From the NCBI GenBank assembly GCA_947307415.1, contig CAMZJA010000017.1:1-44897 (forward strand): 44,897 nt of DNA, in the 5' to 3' direction. The notes under the pieces were generated by a model. It worked only from the letters and a program-made list of their open reading frames with translations. It was not told where the DNA came from and ran no database searches. The first letter of the stretch is position 1, and every line of letters starts with the position of its first letter. Origin of the DNA: an uncultured Bacteroidales bacterium. GTDB taxonomy: Bacteria; Bacteroidota; Bacteroidia; Bacteroidales; F082. This document shows positions 21,714 through 30,140 of this stretch, in pieces. Position numbers and translations under genes: made by a program.

Positions 21714-22736
21714 ATGAAACGTGTTATTATTTTCATCTTGGCTGTAATTCCACTGCTAACAGCCTGTGCATCAAGCAATAACGTTATCAATGACGATGCA
21801 TATTACTCACCGTACGACAGCAGATCTCAGTATGAGAGCACGCTTGTGACATCAAATTACGGTTATTTTGATTCCAACGCCGTAAAGAGTGGAACAGAGA
21901 AAATCTACAAAGATTACACCGTAGTCGACAGCATAGAACGCATAGTCGACACCGTTTATATCATTGAAGAAACACCCGAAACCCATGTAACCGTGGAATT
22001 GGGAACAGGTTTCGGCTGGGGCGTAGGCATCGGCTACGGCTGGGGTATATACTACGGCTGGGATCCATATTGGGATCCTTACTGGAGCCCTTACTGGAAC
22101 CCTTACTGGTATCCGCATTGGTCGCATTACTACTACCCGTATTATTCTTACTATCCATATTATCCGCATCATCCGTATACACCTTATTATTATTCGGGTA
22201 ATCACAACCACAGCCATCATGGAGCAATTCATCACGGGAGAGGCATAAAGAATAATGATAACTCGACACGAAGAAATCATACTAACAATACAACAACTGT
22301 TAACAACAGTACAAATCGTCCGTCAGCGTCATCAAGAAAATCAGACGCCAACGTCTCACGTCCGTCAAATACATCGAGACCGGCCAACACCTCGAGACCG
22401 GCTAATGTTTCAAGACCGTCGAACAACAACCGACCTTCAAATACTACGACAAGGCCAGCAAATACAACACGTCCGGCTTCAAACAGCAAGCGCTACACCC
22501 CTGCCAACTCGAACCGTCAGACCCGTTCGAGCTCGGAATACGTCCGCCCGAACAGCAACAATCGTCCTAACAATAACACCACACGTCCTAGCAGCAACAC
22601 TGTAAGGCCGAGCAACAACGTTAGCACGCCAAGAAGCAACAGCAACCCGACAAGAAGCAGTGGCGGAAGCTACAATGGCGGAAGCAGCAGAAGCAGCTCA
22701 GGTGGCGGTTCACGTAGCGGCGGAGGAAGAAGATAA
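21714..22736 (+). CDS. Low-complexity lipoprotein: Tyr/Trp/Pro-rich and Arg/Pro/Ser/Asn-rich repeats
   Basis: 340 residues. Lipobox LTAC gives a lipid-anchored Cys near residue 18. After a short ordered part (~20-95) comes a Gly/Trp/Tyr segment (GWGVGIGYGWGIYYGW) and PYW tandem units (DPYWDPYWSPYWNPYW), then a Tyr/Pro/His stretch (~135-165). From ~185 to ~310 the sequence is made of RPSNTS/RPANTS-type units and it ends in a Ser/Gly/Arg tail. The C-terminal half is strongly basic, and the aromatic repeats suggest cohesive or surface-adhesive behaviour, but no known domain is seen. The next gene, a FadL-like barrel, starts 28 bases downstream and may be co-transcribed. Confidence 0.8.
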   Translation: MKRVIIFILAVIPLLTACASSNNVINDDAYYSPYDSRSQYESTLVTSNYGYFDSNAVKSGTEKIYKDYTVVDSIERIVDTVYIIEETPETHVTVELGTGFGWGVGIGYGWGIYYGWDPYWDPYWSPYWNPYWYPHWSHYYYPYYSYYPYYPHHPYTPYYYSGNHNHSHHGAIHHGRGIKNNDNSTRRNHTNNTTTVNNSTNRPSASSRKSDANVSRPSNTSRPANTSRPANVSRPSNNNRPSNTTTRPANTTRPASNSKRYTPANSNRQTRSSSEYVRPNSNNRPNNNTTRPSSNTVRPSNNVSTPRSNSNPTRSSGGSYNGGSSRSSSGGGSRSGGGRR

Positions 22737-22764
22737 TTAACTGAACAACTAAAAAATTACTACT

Positions 22765-24246
22765 ATGAAAAAGGTATTTTTAATTATATCGATATTAGCA
22801 CCACTGTTTTTAAGTGCTCAGGATGCTTCCGACTTATTTGACTTCTCATCAGTTTATTATCAGGGAACGGCAAAAGGTGCCGCAATGGGCAACGCCCTGG
22901 GTGCTGTAGGCTCCGACTTCTCCGCGATAGCTATAAACCCAGCTGGATTAGGACTTTTCAGGAAATCGACATTCACTTATACTCCTGAATTTTACGCAAT
23001 CTCAACAGAGTCGAACTACAAAGACGCCAACGCCTCCGACAGGGCTTTCAAAGTCCCGATGAATAACATCGGATTGACGTGGACGGCCGACATAAACGAA
23101 GGTCCGCTCAAAACAGTGAGCTTCGCCTTGGGAATCAACCGTTTAAACAACTACACCTTCAGTTCATTTGCGAATGGCGACAATCCCAACACATCATTGA
23201 TCGACGCATATATGAATGAATTGTACCAAAACGACATCTTCGACGACTACGCTTTGGAGGATTACTCACCAAACAGCATCTACCCTATATGGGAGACCTA
23301 TCTCATTGATTTTGATGATGATGGCTCATGCAGCACACCTATCCCGGCAGGAGGATTGGACCAGCAATACGGAGTGGTCAAAAAAGGCAAGTCACGCGAG
23401 TTGTCATTCGCATCAGGATTTAATTTTGAAGAGAAGTTTTTCTTAGGAGTCGCAATCAATGTGCTGTATTTCGACAGGACCAAAACCACCGATTATAAAG
23501 AGGAGAACCTCTATTCGGGATATTTCAGAAACTGGCATCAGCAAGAGCGCATCACCAACTCGGGACGAGGCCTCAACGCTAAAATCGGAGCCATCGTTTA
23601 TCCTGCAAAATGGATAAGATTAGGTGCCGCCTTCCACTCGCCTAGCATCTACGATGTGGCCGAGAGCTGGTTCACCACAACAGAATCGGTGTTTAGCGAC
23701 AACAACTACAGCTATACTTCACCTGTTGGAACATACTCCTACACGCTGACGACACCTTATCGCTTCAACGCCAGCGCCGCCTTCATCTTCGGCAACTACG
23801 GCATGATCACAGGCGATTACGAGTTCGTCGATTACAGCAAGATGCGCGCCTCAAGCTACGACTATAACTTCACCTATCTGAACGATTATATCAAAGCAAC
23901 ATACAACTCGACGTCAAACATCAGAATCGGCACTGAATGGCGTTGGCAGACCATGGCTTTCAGAGCTGGTTACGCCCTCTACGGCAGTCCGTTCGGCTTC
24001 GACAAAGAAGATTTGAAAACCACTTCATATTCATGCGGTTTCGGCTACACATACCACAAATTCACCTTTGATGCGGCTTATGTCTTCAGCCAGCGCAAGA
24101 ACTCGTACAACCTCTATGAGCAATACTCTGAATATCCGGCATATTACCGCGATGCAAACAACGAGTTGGTTGCCGACGAGACAAAAGTAAAAGAGACGAC
24201 CAACATCAATCAGGTGGTCATCTCTTTCAAGTTCAGATTAGACTGA
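22765..24246 (+). CDS. Outer-membrane beta-barrel of the OmpP1/FadL/TodX family
   Basis: 493 residues, signal peptide about 18 residues (LSAQ). The mature N-terminus has the family start GTAKGAAMGNALGAVGSDFSAIAINPAGLG, and the rest is a long run of amphipathic strands with Tyr/Phe girdles (FRAGYALYGSPFGF, YSCGFGYTYHKFTFDAAY), ending RFKFRLD-like in VVISFKFRLD. FadL-type barrels carry hydrophobic molecules across the outer membrane; Bacteroidota members are often called hemin receptors without proof. It is convergent with the zinc-ribbon gene, with only five bases between the stops. Confidence 0.85.
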   Translation: MKKVFLIISILAPLFLSAQDASDLFDFSSVYYQGTAKGAAMGNALGAVGSDFSAIAINPAGLGLFRKSTFTYTPEFYAISTESNYKDANASDRAFKVPMNNIGLTWTADINEGPLKTVSFALGINRLNNYTFSSFANGDNPNTSLIDAYMNELYQNDIFDDYALEDYSPNSIYPIWETYLIDFDDDGSCSTPIPAGGLDQQYGVVKKGKSRELSFASGFNFEEKFFLGVAINVLYFDRTKTTDYKEENLYSGYFRNWHQQERITNSGRGLNAKIGAIVYPAKWIRLGAAFHSPSIYDVAESWFTTTESVFSDNNYSYTSPVGTYSYTLTTPYRFNASAAFIFGNYGMITGDYEFVDYSKMRASSYDYNFTYLNDYIKATYNSTSNIRIGTEWRWQTMAFRAGYALYGSPFGFDKEDLKTTSYSCGFGYTYHKFTFDAAYVFSQRKNSYNLYEQYSEYPAYYRDANNELVADETKVKETTNINQVVISFKFRLD

Positions 24247-24251
24247 TAAAA

Positions 24252-25040
24252 TCAGTTCTTTGCGTTGTACTGGTCGATGATGTCTTGGTCGACCAAGATA
24301 CGGCCGCAGTATTCGCAAACGATAATCTTCTTGTGGATACGGATATCGAGCTGGTGTTGTGGTGGAATCTTGTTAAAGCATCCGCCGCAGGCATCACGCT
24401 CGATTTGCACGACTGCCAAACCGTTTCTAGCACCTTTTCTGATGCGTTTGTAAGCGGCAAGCAGACGATCTTCGATCAAAGCTTCGCTTTCCTTTGATTT
24501 CTCGACGAGTTCTTCCTCTTCTTTTTCAGTCTCTTCAACGATCGACTGGAGCTCATTCTGTTTCACCTGAAGGTCGTTCTTACGCTCTGCAAGTTTCTTC
24601 TCCGTTGCCTCGAGATTAGTCTTGATATCTTCGATTTTAATTGTAGCGTCTTTGATTCTCTTCTCGCAAAGCTGAATTTCAAGTGATTGATACTCAGTCT
24701 CTTTTGTTAAAGAATCATATTCACGGCTGTTACGGACGTTGTTTTGCTGCTCTTCATATTTCTTAATCAGAGCTTGTGTCTCTTTGATTTTGATTTTGTA
24801 GTTTGTAACGTCAGTATTGAATTTTTTGAGGTCGGCGTTATAATTCTCGATACGGGTCTCAAGACCAGCAACTTCGTCCTCAAGATCCTGCACTGCTTCC
24901 GGCAACTCGCCGCGCACGATGCGAATCTTATCTATCTTAGAATCAATCTGTTGCAGTGTGTAAAGTGCAACCAACTTTCTTTCAACGGTAACTTCAATCT
25001 GTTCTTCCTCGTTGAGCTTAATTTCCTGATTATCAGCCAT
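24252..25040 (-). CDS. C4-type zinc ribbon protein with long coiled coil (DUF164)
   Basis: 262 residues. Residues ~25-195 form one long coiled coil with heptads (VQDLEDEVAGLETRIENYN...). The C-terminus holds a zinc ribbon with CGGC near 219 and CEYC near 244. This is the DUF164/C4-type zinc ribbon family; the structure is a coiled-coil hairpin with a ribbon, and a nucleic-acid or protein-binding role is suspected but not shown. It is directly downstream of the Nif3-like gene, with a gap of 18 bases, a pairing found in many bacteria. Confidence 0.9.
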   Translation of the reverse strand: MADNQEIKLNEEEQIEVTVERKLVALYTLQQIDSKIDKIRIVRGELPEAVQDLEDEVAGLETRIENYNADLKKFNTDVTNYKIKIKETQALIKKYEEQQNNVRNSREYDSLTKETEYQSLEIQLCEKRIKDATIKIEDIKTNLEATEKKLAERKNDLQVKQNELQSIVEETEKEEEELVEKSKESEALIEDRLLAAYKRIRKGARNGLAVVQIERDACGGCFNKIPPQHQLDIRIHKKIIVCEYCGRILVDQDIIDQYNAKN

Positions 25041-25058
25041 TTATGTTAAATTTTATAT

Positions 25059-25853
25059 TTATACAAAATAATTTATCGAGTTAGTTTTGACACTCGAAAT
25101 TGAAACTGCAAAGTTACAAAATTTTTTAATAATAACATCAGCAATTAATTCTTTTGTAAATTGTTCTGTTTCATAATGTCCGGCATCGACCAAAAGGAGC
25201 TGTCCGTCGGCCTCGAAAAAGTCGTGATATTTTATATCGGCGGTTACGTAAGCATCTGCTTTACAACGCTTTACGTTATCGAGCAAGAAAAATCCCGAGC
25301 CACCGCATACAGCGATTTTTTTTATTTTCCTGCCTAAAAAATCGGAATGACGAAGGGCATCGCAGCCAAGATTTTTTTTCACAAGAAACAAAAATTCTTT
25401 CTCATCCATCGCTTTTTCGAGCTCCCCGACCATACCTCCGCCGGTAACAACATCTTCCTCCACCTTCATCGGCTCCAAAATTTCAAGATTTTTCAGTCCG
25501 ATTTTATCGGCAAGCCATTTACTCACACCGAGATAGCTGTTGTCGAGGTTGGTATGCATGCAAGCTATGGCGATGTCGTTCTTTATCGCCTTCATGATGG
25601 CCCTTTCTATAGTGTTTTCAGGCAAAAGATGCTTGAGCGGACGGTAAATCACCGGGTGATGGGAAATCACAAGATGGAAGCCTTTTTCTATCGCCTCATC
25701 GATGACAGCTTCGGTCACATCTAGAGTAACTAAAGCCTTGTCGACCAACATGTTAGCATCACCAACAAGAAGTCCTGCATTATCCCACGACTCCTGCCAT
25801 TTCAGCGGAGCGATATCAGTGATGCAGCCAATAATTTCACTAACTTTATTCAT
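25059..25853 (-). CDS. Nif3-like dinuclear metal centre protein (YbgI/GCH1-like type 1 family)
   Basis: 264 residues from ATG 25853; the frame runs further upstream to 25976 but that part overlaps the promoter and start of lpxK and shows no family similarity. Typical motifs are WDNAGLLVGD near 22, the metal-binding HHPVIYRPL near 65, HTNLDNSYLGVSKWLA near 98 and the C-terminal DAGHYETEQF near 231. It lacks the ~100-residue insert domain of longer homologues. Proposed roles include GTP cyclohydrolase-type chemistry or a metal-dependent hydrolase; none is settled. Operon with the DUF164 zinc-ribbon gene. Confidence 0.92.
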   Translation of the reverse strand: MNKVSEIIGCITDIAPLKWQESWDNAGLLVGDANMLVDKALVTLDVTEAVIDEAIEKGFHLVISHHPVIYRPLKHLLPENTIERAIMKAIKNDIAIACMHTNLDNSYLGVSKWLADKIGLKNLEILEPMKVEEDVVTGGGMVGELEKAMDEKEFLFLVKKNLGCDALRHSDFLGRKIKKIAVCGGSGFFLLDNVKRCKADAYVTADIKYHDFFEADGQLLLVDAGHYETEQFTKELIADVIIKKFCNFAVSISSVKTNSINYFV

Positions 25854-25916
25854 CTCAAAATTTTTCGCTAAATTAATAAAATTATTAATAATAATGTGGG
25901 ATTTAAAAATTTTTTG

Positions 25917-25924
25917 TATATTTG
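25917..25924 (+). promoter_or_regulatory. -7 promoter element for lpxK
   Basis: TATATTTG (TAnnTTTG) 24 bases upstream of the ATG at 25949. No clear -33 TTTG. Confidence 0.6.
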
Positions 25925-25948
25925 TACGTTTATATTGAAAAATACCTG

Positions 25949-26998
25949 ATGAAAAGATTGTTGGCACCGGTATCATGGCTTTATGCGATTTGTCTTCACA
26001 TTCGCCACAAGCTGTATGACTGGGGGTTGTTGCTCTCGCAGAGCTTCAGCGTTCCCACGATATGTGTTGGCAATCTTTCGCTTGGCGGAACAGGTAAGAC
26101 TCCGCACACCGAATATCTCATCAGGCTGTTGAAAAACGTGGTAAATGTCGCGGTTTTGAGCAGAGGTTACGGCAGGAAATCGACAGGATTTGTACTTGCC
26201 GGAGAGGAGACGACTTACGAGAAAATCGGGGACGAGCCGTTGCAATATCATTTGAAATTCAATGATATAACCGTCGCAGTCGATGAAGATAGATGCGACG
26301 GAGTGAGAAAACTGATGCGTCTGGAGACATGTCCGGATGTGATACTTCTCGACGACGCCTATCAGCACCGAAAAATCAAGCCGGGACTGAATATTCTGTT
26401 GACGGAGTATTACAATGTCTATAAGAAAGATATGCTTATTCCGGCTGGTCATCTGCGCGATGTGAAAGCTGCGGCGAAACGAGCCGATATCATCATCGTG
26501 ACGAAGTCACCGAGGGTGCTGCTGCCTTACGACAAACGCGACGTGGTAAATCTACTTGACGCGGAACCATATCAGAAAATATTCTTTACATATATTGATT
26601 TTCAGGATCTTAAGCCGATAAATCAGATGGCAAAAGACACGCCACCGCAAAATATAAAATCTATTTACCTGTTTTGCGGCATAGCGAACCCCTACCCTCT
26701 TGAAGATCATCTGAAAAGAAAATACAACACATTGATTACCAATTATTTTAGCGATCATCATTGCTTCACAGACAGCGATATCGACATGATTTTGAGCGGT
26801 TATGAGAGTGTGATCGGCAAAAATAAAATCATTGTGACAACAGAAAAAGATTTAATGCGATTAACAAACTCTTCATATATCAACAGGTTTGACAACGTGC
26901 CGCTTTTCACCATTCCTATAGAGGTGCGTTTCAACGATAAAAAAGAGGAAGAAACATTTAATAATTTGATTTTGAATTATGTTGGAAAAAATTCTTGA
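25949..26998 (+). CDS. lpxK: Tetraacyldisaccharide 4'-kinase (lipid A)
   Basis: 349 residues from ATG 25949; an in-frame ATG at 25922 lies inside the promoter box and is rejected. An N-terminal hydrophobic helix is followed by the P-loop VGNLSLGGTGKTPH (from about 47), the RGYGRKSTG motif and DDAYQHRKI (near 138), which are hallmarks of LpxK. It phosphorylates the 4' position of the lipid A precursor at the inner membrane. The 3' end overlaps punA by 20 bases. With lpxH two genes downstream, this forms a lipid A cluster. Confidence 0.95.
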   Translation: MKRLLAPVSWLYAICLHIRHKLYDWGLLLSQSFSVPTICVGNLSLGGTGKTPHTEYLIRLLKNVVNVAVLSRGYGRKSTGFVLAGEETTYEKIGDEPLQYHLKFNDITVAVDEDRCDGVRKLMRLETCPDVILLDDAYQHRKIKPGLNILLTEYYNVYKKDMLIPAGHLRDVKAAAKRADIIIVTKSPRVLLPYDKRDVVNLLDAEPYQKIFFTYIDFQDLKPINQMAKDTPPQNIKSIYLFCGIANPYPLEDHLKRKYNTLITNYFSDHHCFTDSDIDMILSGYESVIGKNKIIVTTEKDLMRLTNSSYINRFDNVPLFTIPIEVRFNDKKEEETFNNLILNYVGKNS

Positions 26999-27806
26999 GA
27001 CAGTAGATTTTATCAAATCGAAGACAAACGGTTTCGAACCGGAGGTTGGCATTGTTTTAGGCTCAGGCTTGGGCGGATTAGTGAATGTCATTGATACTCA
27101 ATATTCTATATCATACAAAGACATCCCGAACTTCCCTGTTTCGACAGTCGCGGGCCATCAGGGAAAGCTCATTTTAGGAACTTTGAGCGGACGTAAAGTG
27201 GTGGCTATGCAAGGCCGTTTCCATTATTATGAAGGCTATAGCACCAAAGAAGTCACATTCCCGATTAGAGTGCTTAAATACCTGGGAATCAAGCTGTTAG
27301 TGCTTTCAAACGCCAGCGGCGGTGTCAACCCTGATTTCAGAGTGAGCGACATCATGTTCATCACCGACCATATCAATCTGTTGCCTAACCCGTTGATTGG
27401 CAAGAACGACGACAGAATCGGAACACGATTCCCGGAGTTGAGCGAGGCATACAACAAGAATGTGCTTGCATTCGCTGATAAAATTGCCGATGAACTGAAA
27501 ATCCAGGTGCAACATGGCGTTTATGTGGGCGACACAGGTCCATCATATGAGACACCAGCCGAATATAATTATTATCGCATCATCGGCGGCGACTGCGTGG
27601 GAATGTCGACAGTGCCTGAGGTTATCATAGCACGTCACTGCGGCTTGCCAGTGTTTGCCATGTCAATCATCACCGACCTTGGCGGAAAAGACATAGCGGT
27701 GCAGGTGACACACGAAGAAGTCATCAATGCAGCAAATGTTGCAGAGCCTAAGATGACCGCCATCTTGAAGGAGATGCTGAAACGTTTGGACGAGATAAAC
27801 CTCTGA
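26979..27806 (+). CDS. punA: Purine nucleoside phosphorylase (trimeric family)
   Basis: 275 residues. Conserved parts are VLGSGLGG (27-33), HQGKLILG with H60, GRFHYYEGYS (79-88) with R80 and H82 for phosphate binding, SNASGGVNP, GVYVGDTGPSYETPAEY and GMSTVPEVI, as in PNP/MTAP-family enzymes for guanosine and inosine. It cleaves purine nucleosides with phosphate in the cytoplasm. Its ATG is inside the 3' end of lpxK (20-base overlap), and lpxH follows 9 bases after its stop. Confidence 0.94.
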   Translation: MLEKILETVDFIKSKTNGFEPEVGIVLGSGLGGLVNVIDTQYSISYKDIPNFPVSTVAGHQGKLILGTLSGRKVVAMQGRFHYYEGYSTKEVTFPIRVLKYLGIKLLVLSNASGGVNPDFRVSDIMFITDHINLLPNPLIGKNDDRIGTRFPELSEAYNKNVLAFADKIADELKIQVQHGVYVGDTGPSYETPAEYNYYRIIGGDCVGMSTVPEVIIARHCGLPVFAMSIITDLGGKDIAVQVTHEEVINAANVAEPKMTAILKEMLKRLDEINL

Positions 27807-27815
27807 TTATCAAAC

Positions 27816-28577
27816 ATGAAGAAAATCTATTTCGCAACGGATTTTCATCTCGGAGTGCCCACTTTGGAAGACAGCCAGAGACGAGAGAAGATGCTTCTTG
27901 AGTTTTTGAGTTCAATCAAAGACGACTGCGAGGAGTTGTTTCTGATGGGAGATTTGTTCGACTTTTGGTACGAATATAAAACCGTCGTTCCGAGAGGACA
28001 TGTGCGGCTTTTGGGCAAACTCGCAGAGTTCATCGACAGCGGCATCCCCGTGCATCTTTTTGCAGGCAATCACGACTTGTGGACGTTCTCATATCTGCAG
28101 GAAGAAGTTGGTATTCAAGTACATAGAGATCCTGAAGTGATGATGCTGCGAGGCAAAAAGTTCTTCATGGTTCATGGCGACGGCCGCGGCAAAGGCGACG
28201 GAGGATACAAGTTCCTGAAAAGCGTGTTTGAAAACAGGTTCTTGCAATGGTGTTTCAGACATGTTCATCCCGATTTTGGCATCAGAGTTGCATTAAAATG
28301 GTCTCATAATCATAGAGTTAAGAAGTTAAAGAGAGAATCGGAAGGTAATTATTACAATGACGTCGAGAACACACGCTTGTATAAATACGCCATGGATGAA
28401 ATACAAAAGGACCCAACGATTGACTTCTTCGTGTTCGGTCACCAGCACAAGCCTATGCAGTATAAAACAGGCGATCATGCGGTGACGACGGTGGTTGGAA
28501 ATTGGATTTGGGATTATACGTATGCGGTGTTTGATGGCGAAACAATGACTCTCAAAGAATGGCGTAAACCATCATGA
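27816..28577 (+). CDS. lpxH: UDP-2,3-diacylglucosamine diphosphatase (LpxH family)
   Basis: 253 residues of a calcineurin-type metallophosphoesterase. Metal ligands are seen as D9/H11 (FATDFHLG), D46 (MGDLFDFWYEY), N85/H86 (AGNHDLW), H120 (MVHGDGRGKGDGG) and the GHQHKP motif. LpxH makes lipid X (2,3-diacylglucosamine 1-phosphate) from the UDP form in lipid A synthesis. It is third in the lpxK-punA-lpxH run. The stop codon is at the edge of an inverted repeat of the dispersed TCATTCCG element. Confidence 0.93.
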   Translation: MKKIYFATDFHLGVPTLEDSQRREKMLLEFLSSIKDDCEELFLMGDLFDFWYEYKTVVPRGHVRLLGKLAEFIDSGIPVHLFAGNHDLWTFSYLQEEVGIQVHRDPEVMMLRGKKFFMVHGDGRGKGDGGYKFLKSVFENRFLQWCFRHVHPDFGIRVALKWSHNHRVKKLKRESEGNYYNDVENTRLYKYAMDEIQKDPTIDFFVFGHQHKPMQYKTGDHAVTTVVGNWIWDYTYAVFDGETMTLKEWRKPS

Positions 28578-28664
28578 GGTTCCTCACCCCTAACGGGGTT
28601 CGGAATGACAGCAGAACTATAAATGAAACCGTTGTCATTCCGAGCACGGAGTGCGAGGAAACTC
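28576..28664. repeat. Inverted pair of the dispersed TGTCATTCCG repeat
   Basis: CGGAATGACA (28601-28610) pairs with TGTCATTCCG (28632-28641), and the outer GAGGTTCCTC pairs with GAGGAAACTC with one mismatch. It fills most of the 123-base gap between lpxH and the dipeptidase gene and may act as a terminator or mRNA stabiliser; neither is shown. Confidence 0.75.
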
Positions 28665-28700
28665 ATAAAAAGAAGTAAAATCAATTAAATTATTAGTATC

Positions 28701-30062
28701 ATGAATAGAATTCAAAGTTACATCAAAGAAAACGAACAGCGTTTTTTAGACGAATTGTTCGGATTGATTAGAATTCCGTCGATCAGCTCGGAATCGGCGC
28801 ACAAGCCTGATATGATTAAGGCCGCGGAATATTGGAGAGACAGCATTTTGAAGGCAGGAGCCGACAAGGCTGAAGTGATGCCGACAGAAGGCAATCCTAT
28901 AGTTTACGGCGAGAAAATCATCGACCCTAAGAAGCCGACAGTGTTGGTTTACGGTCACTACGACGTGATGCCGGTCGACCCGATCGAGCTGTGGCACACC
29001 GACCCGTTTGAGCCAGTCATAAAAGACGGCAAGATCTGGGCTCGCGGCGCTGACGACGACAAAGGTCAGGCTTTCATGCACGCCAAGGCATTCGAGACGA
29101 TGATGCAGACCGGCACCCTCCCATGCAATGTTAAGTTTATGCTTGAAGGTGAGGAAGAAATCGGTTCAGGCAGCCTCTCGAAATGGATTGAAGAATACAA
29201 AGACTTGGTAAAAGCCGACGTCATCTTGGTTTCAGATACAAGTATGATTAACCACGACACACCTTCAATCACAACAGGATTGCGCGGCTTGGCATATTGG
29301 GAAGTGGAAGTCACCGGTCCGAATGCCGACCTGCATTCAGGATTGTTCGGCGGTGCAGTTGCCAACCCGTTGAACACCTTGTGCGAGATGGTGGCAGGCG
29401 TAATGGACAAGAACAACCACATCACAATTCCTCATTTTTATGACGATGTTGTAGAATCATCAGCAAAAGAACGCGAGATGCTCAACAAGGCACCTTATAA
29501 CGAAGAAGAATTCAAGAAATCGTTGGGTGTGAAGGCATTACGCGGTGAAGAAGGATACACCAAAATTGAAAGAGTCGGTATCCGTCCAACATTCGATTTG
29601 TGCGGAATCTGGGGCGGTTACACTGGCGAAGGCTCAAAGACAGTGCTTCCTTCGAAGGCATACGCTAAAATTTCATGCCGCTTGGTGCCAAACCAGGATC
29701 ACGAAAAGATTGGCAAGCTGTTTAAAGAATATTTCGAGAGCATAGCTCCTGATTATGTAACAGTTAAGGTTACGACATTACATGGTGGTGAGGCTTACGG
29801 CTGCCCGATTGAGCTTCCGGCATACAAAGCAGCGGAGCAGGCATATTTCGACACCTACGGCAAGCTGCCTATCCCAATGAGAAGTGGCGGATCGATCCCG
29901 ATTATCGCCCGTTTCGAGAAAGTTTTGGGAATCAAGTCAATCTTGATGGGATTCGGATTAGGCGAAGACGCCATCCATTCGCCAAACGAGAACTACAGAC
30001 TCGACCATTTCTTCAAAGGAATTGAGACTATTGTGCAGTTCTATCAGCACTTCGCGAAATAA
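28701..30062 (+). CDS. M20 family dipeptidase (CNDP-like)
   Basis: 453 residues with no signal peptide, so cytoplasmic. Metal and catalytic motifs of M20 peptidases are in place: VYGHYDVMPVDP near 92 (first His and the catalytic Asp), RGADDDKGQAF near 114 (bridging Asp), LEGEEEIGS near 150 (base Glu), and HSGLFGG near 212 in the dimerisation domain. The last metal-binding His is in the C-terminal GEDAIHSPNE. Members of this CNDP/ArgE-related group cleave dipeptides; the exact specificity is unknown. The gene has no clear own promoter and is followed by a strong terminator. Confidence 0.92.
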   Translation: MNRIQSYIKENEQRFLDELFGLIRIPSISSESAHKPDMIKAAEYWRDSILKAGADKAEVMPTEGNPIVYGEKIIDPKKPTVLVYGHYDVMPVDPIELWHTDPFEPVIKDGKIWARGADDDKGQAFMHAKAFETMMQTGTLPCNVKFMLEGEEEIGSGSLSKWIEEYKDLVKADVILVSDTSMINHDTPSITTGLRGLAYWEVEVTGPNADLHSGLFGGAVANPLNTLCEMVAGVMDKNNHITIPHFYDDVVESSAKEREMLNKAPYNEEEFKKSLGVKALRGEEGYTKIERVGIRPTFDLCGIWGGYTGEGSKTVLPSKAYAKISCRLVPNQDHEKIGKLFKEYFESIAPDYVTVKVTTLHGGEAYGCPIELPAYKAAEQAYFDTYGKLPIPMRSGGSIPIIARFEKVLGIKSILMGFGLGEDAIHSPNENYRLDHFFKGIETIVQFYQHFAK

Positions 30063-30063
30063 A

Positions 30064-30098
30064 GTGGAGAGTTGAGAGTGGAGAGTTTAGAGTAGTTT
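30064..30098. repeat. Short tandem repeat (GAGAGTT-type units) after the dipeptidase stop
   Basis: TGGAGAGTTGAGAGTGGAGA and GTTTAGAGTAGTTTA follow the stop codon by one base; reverse complement of the ACTCTAA family found at other gene ends. Confidence 0.6.
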
Positions 30099-30140
30099 AA
30101 GATAAAAGAGACGAGGTTGAAGCCTCGTCTCTTTTATCTT
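30099..30140. terminator. Bidirectional terminator between dipeptidase and dsbD
   Basis: GATAAAAGAGACGAGG (30101-30116) pairs perfectly with 30123-30138, extended by AA/TT on each side to 18 bp. It reaches the dsbD stop codon (30140-30142). Confidence 0.92.

Noticed and set aside
25854..25976. N-terminal extension of the Nif3-like protein
   Set aside because: It overlaps the lpxK promoter and start, and the family N-terminus begins at the ATG at 25853.
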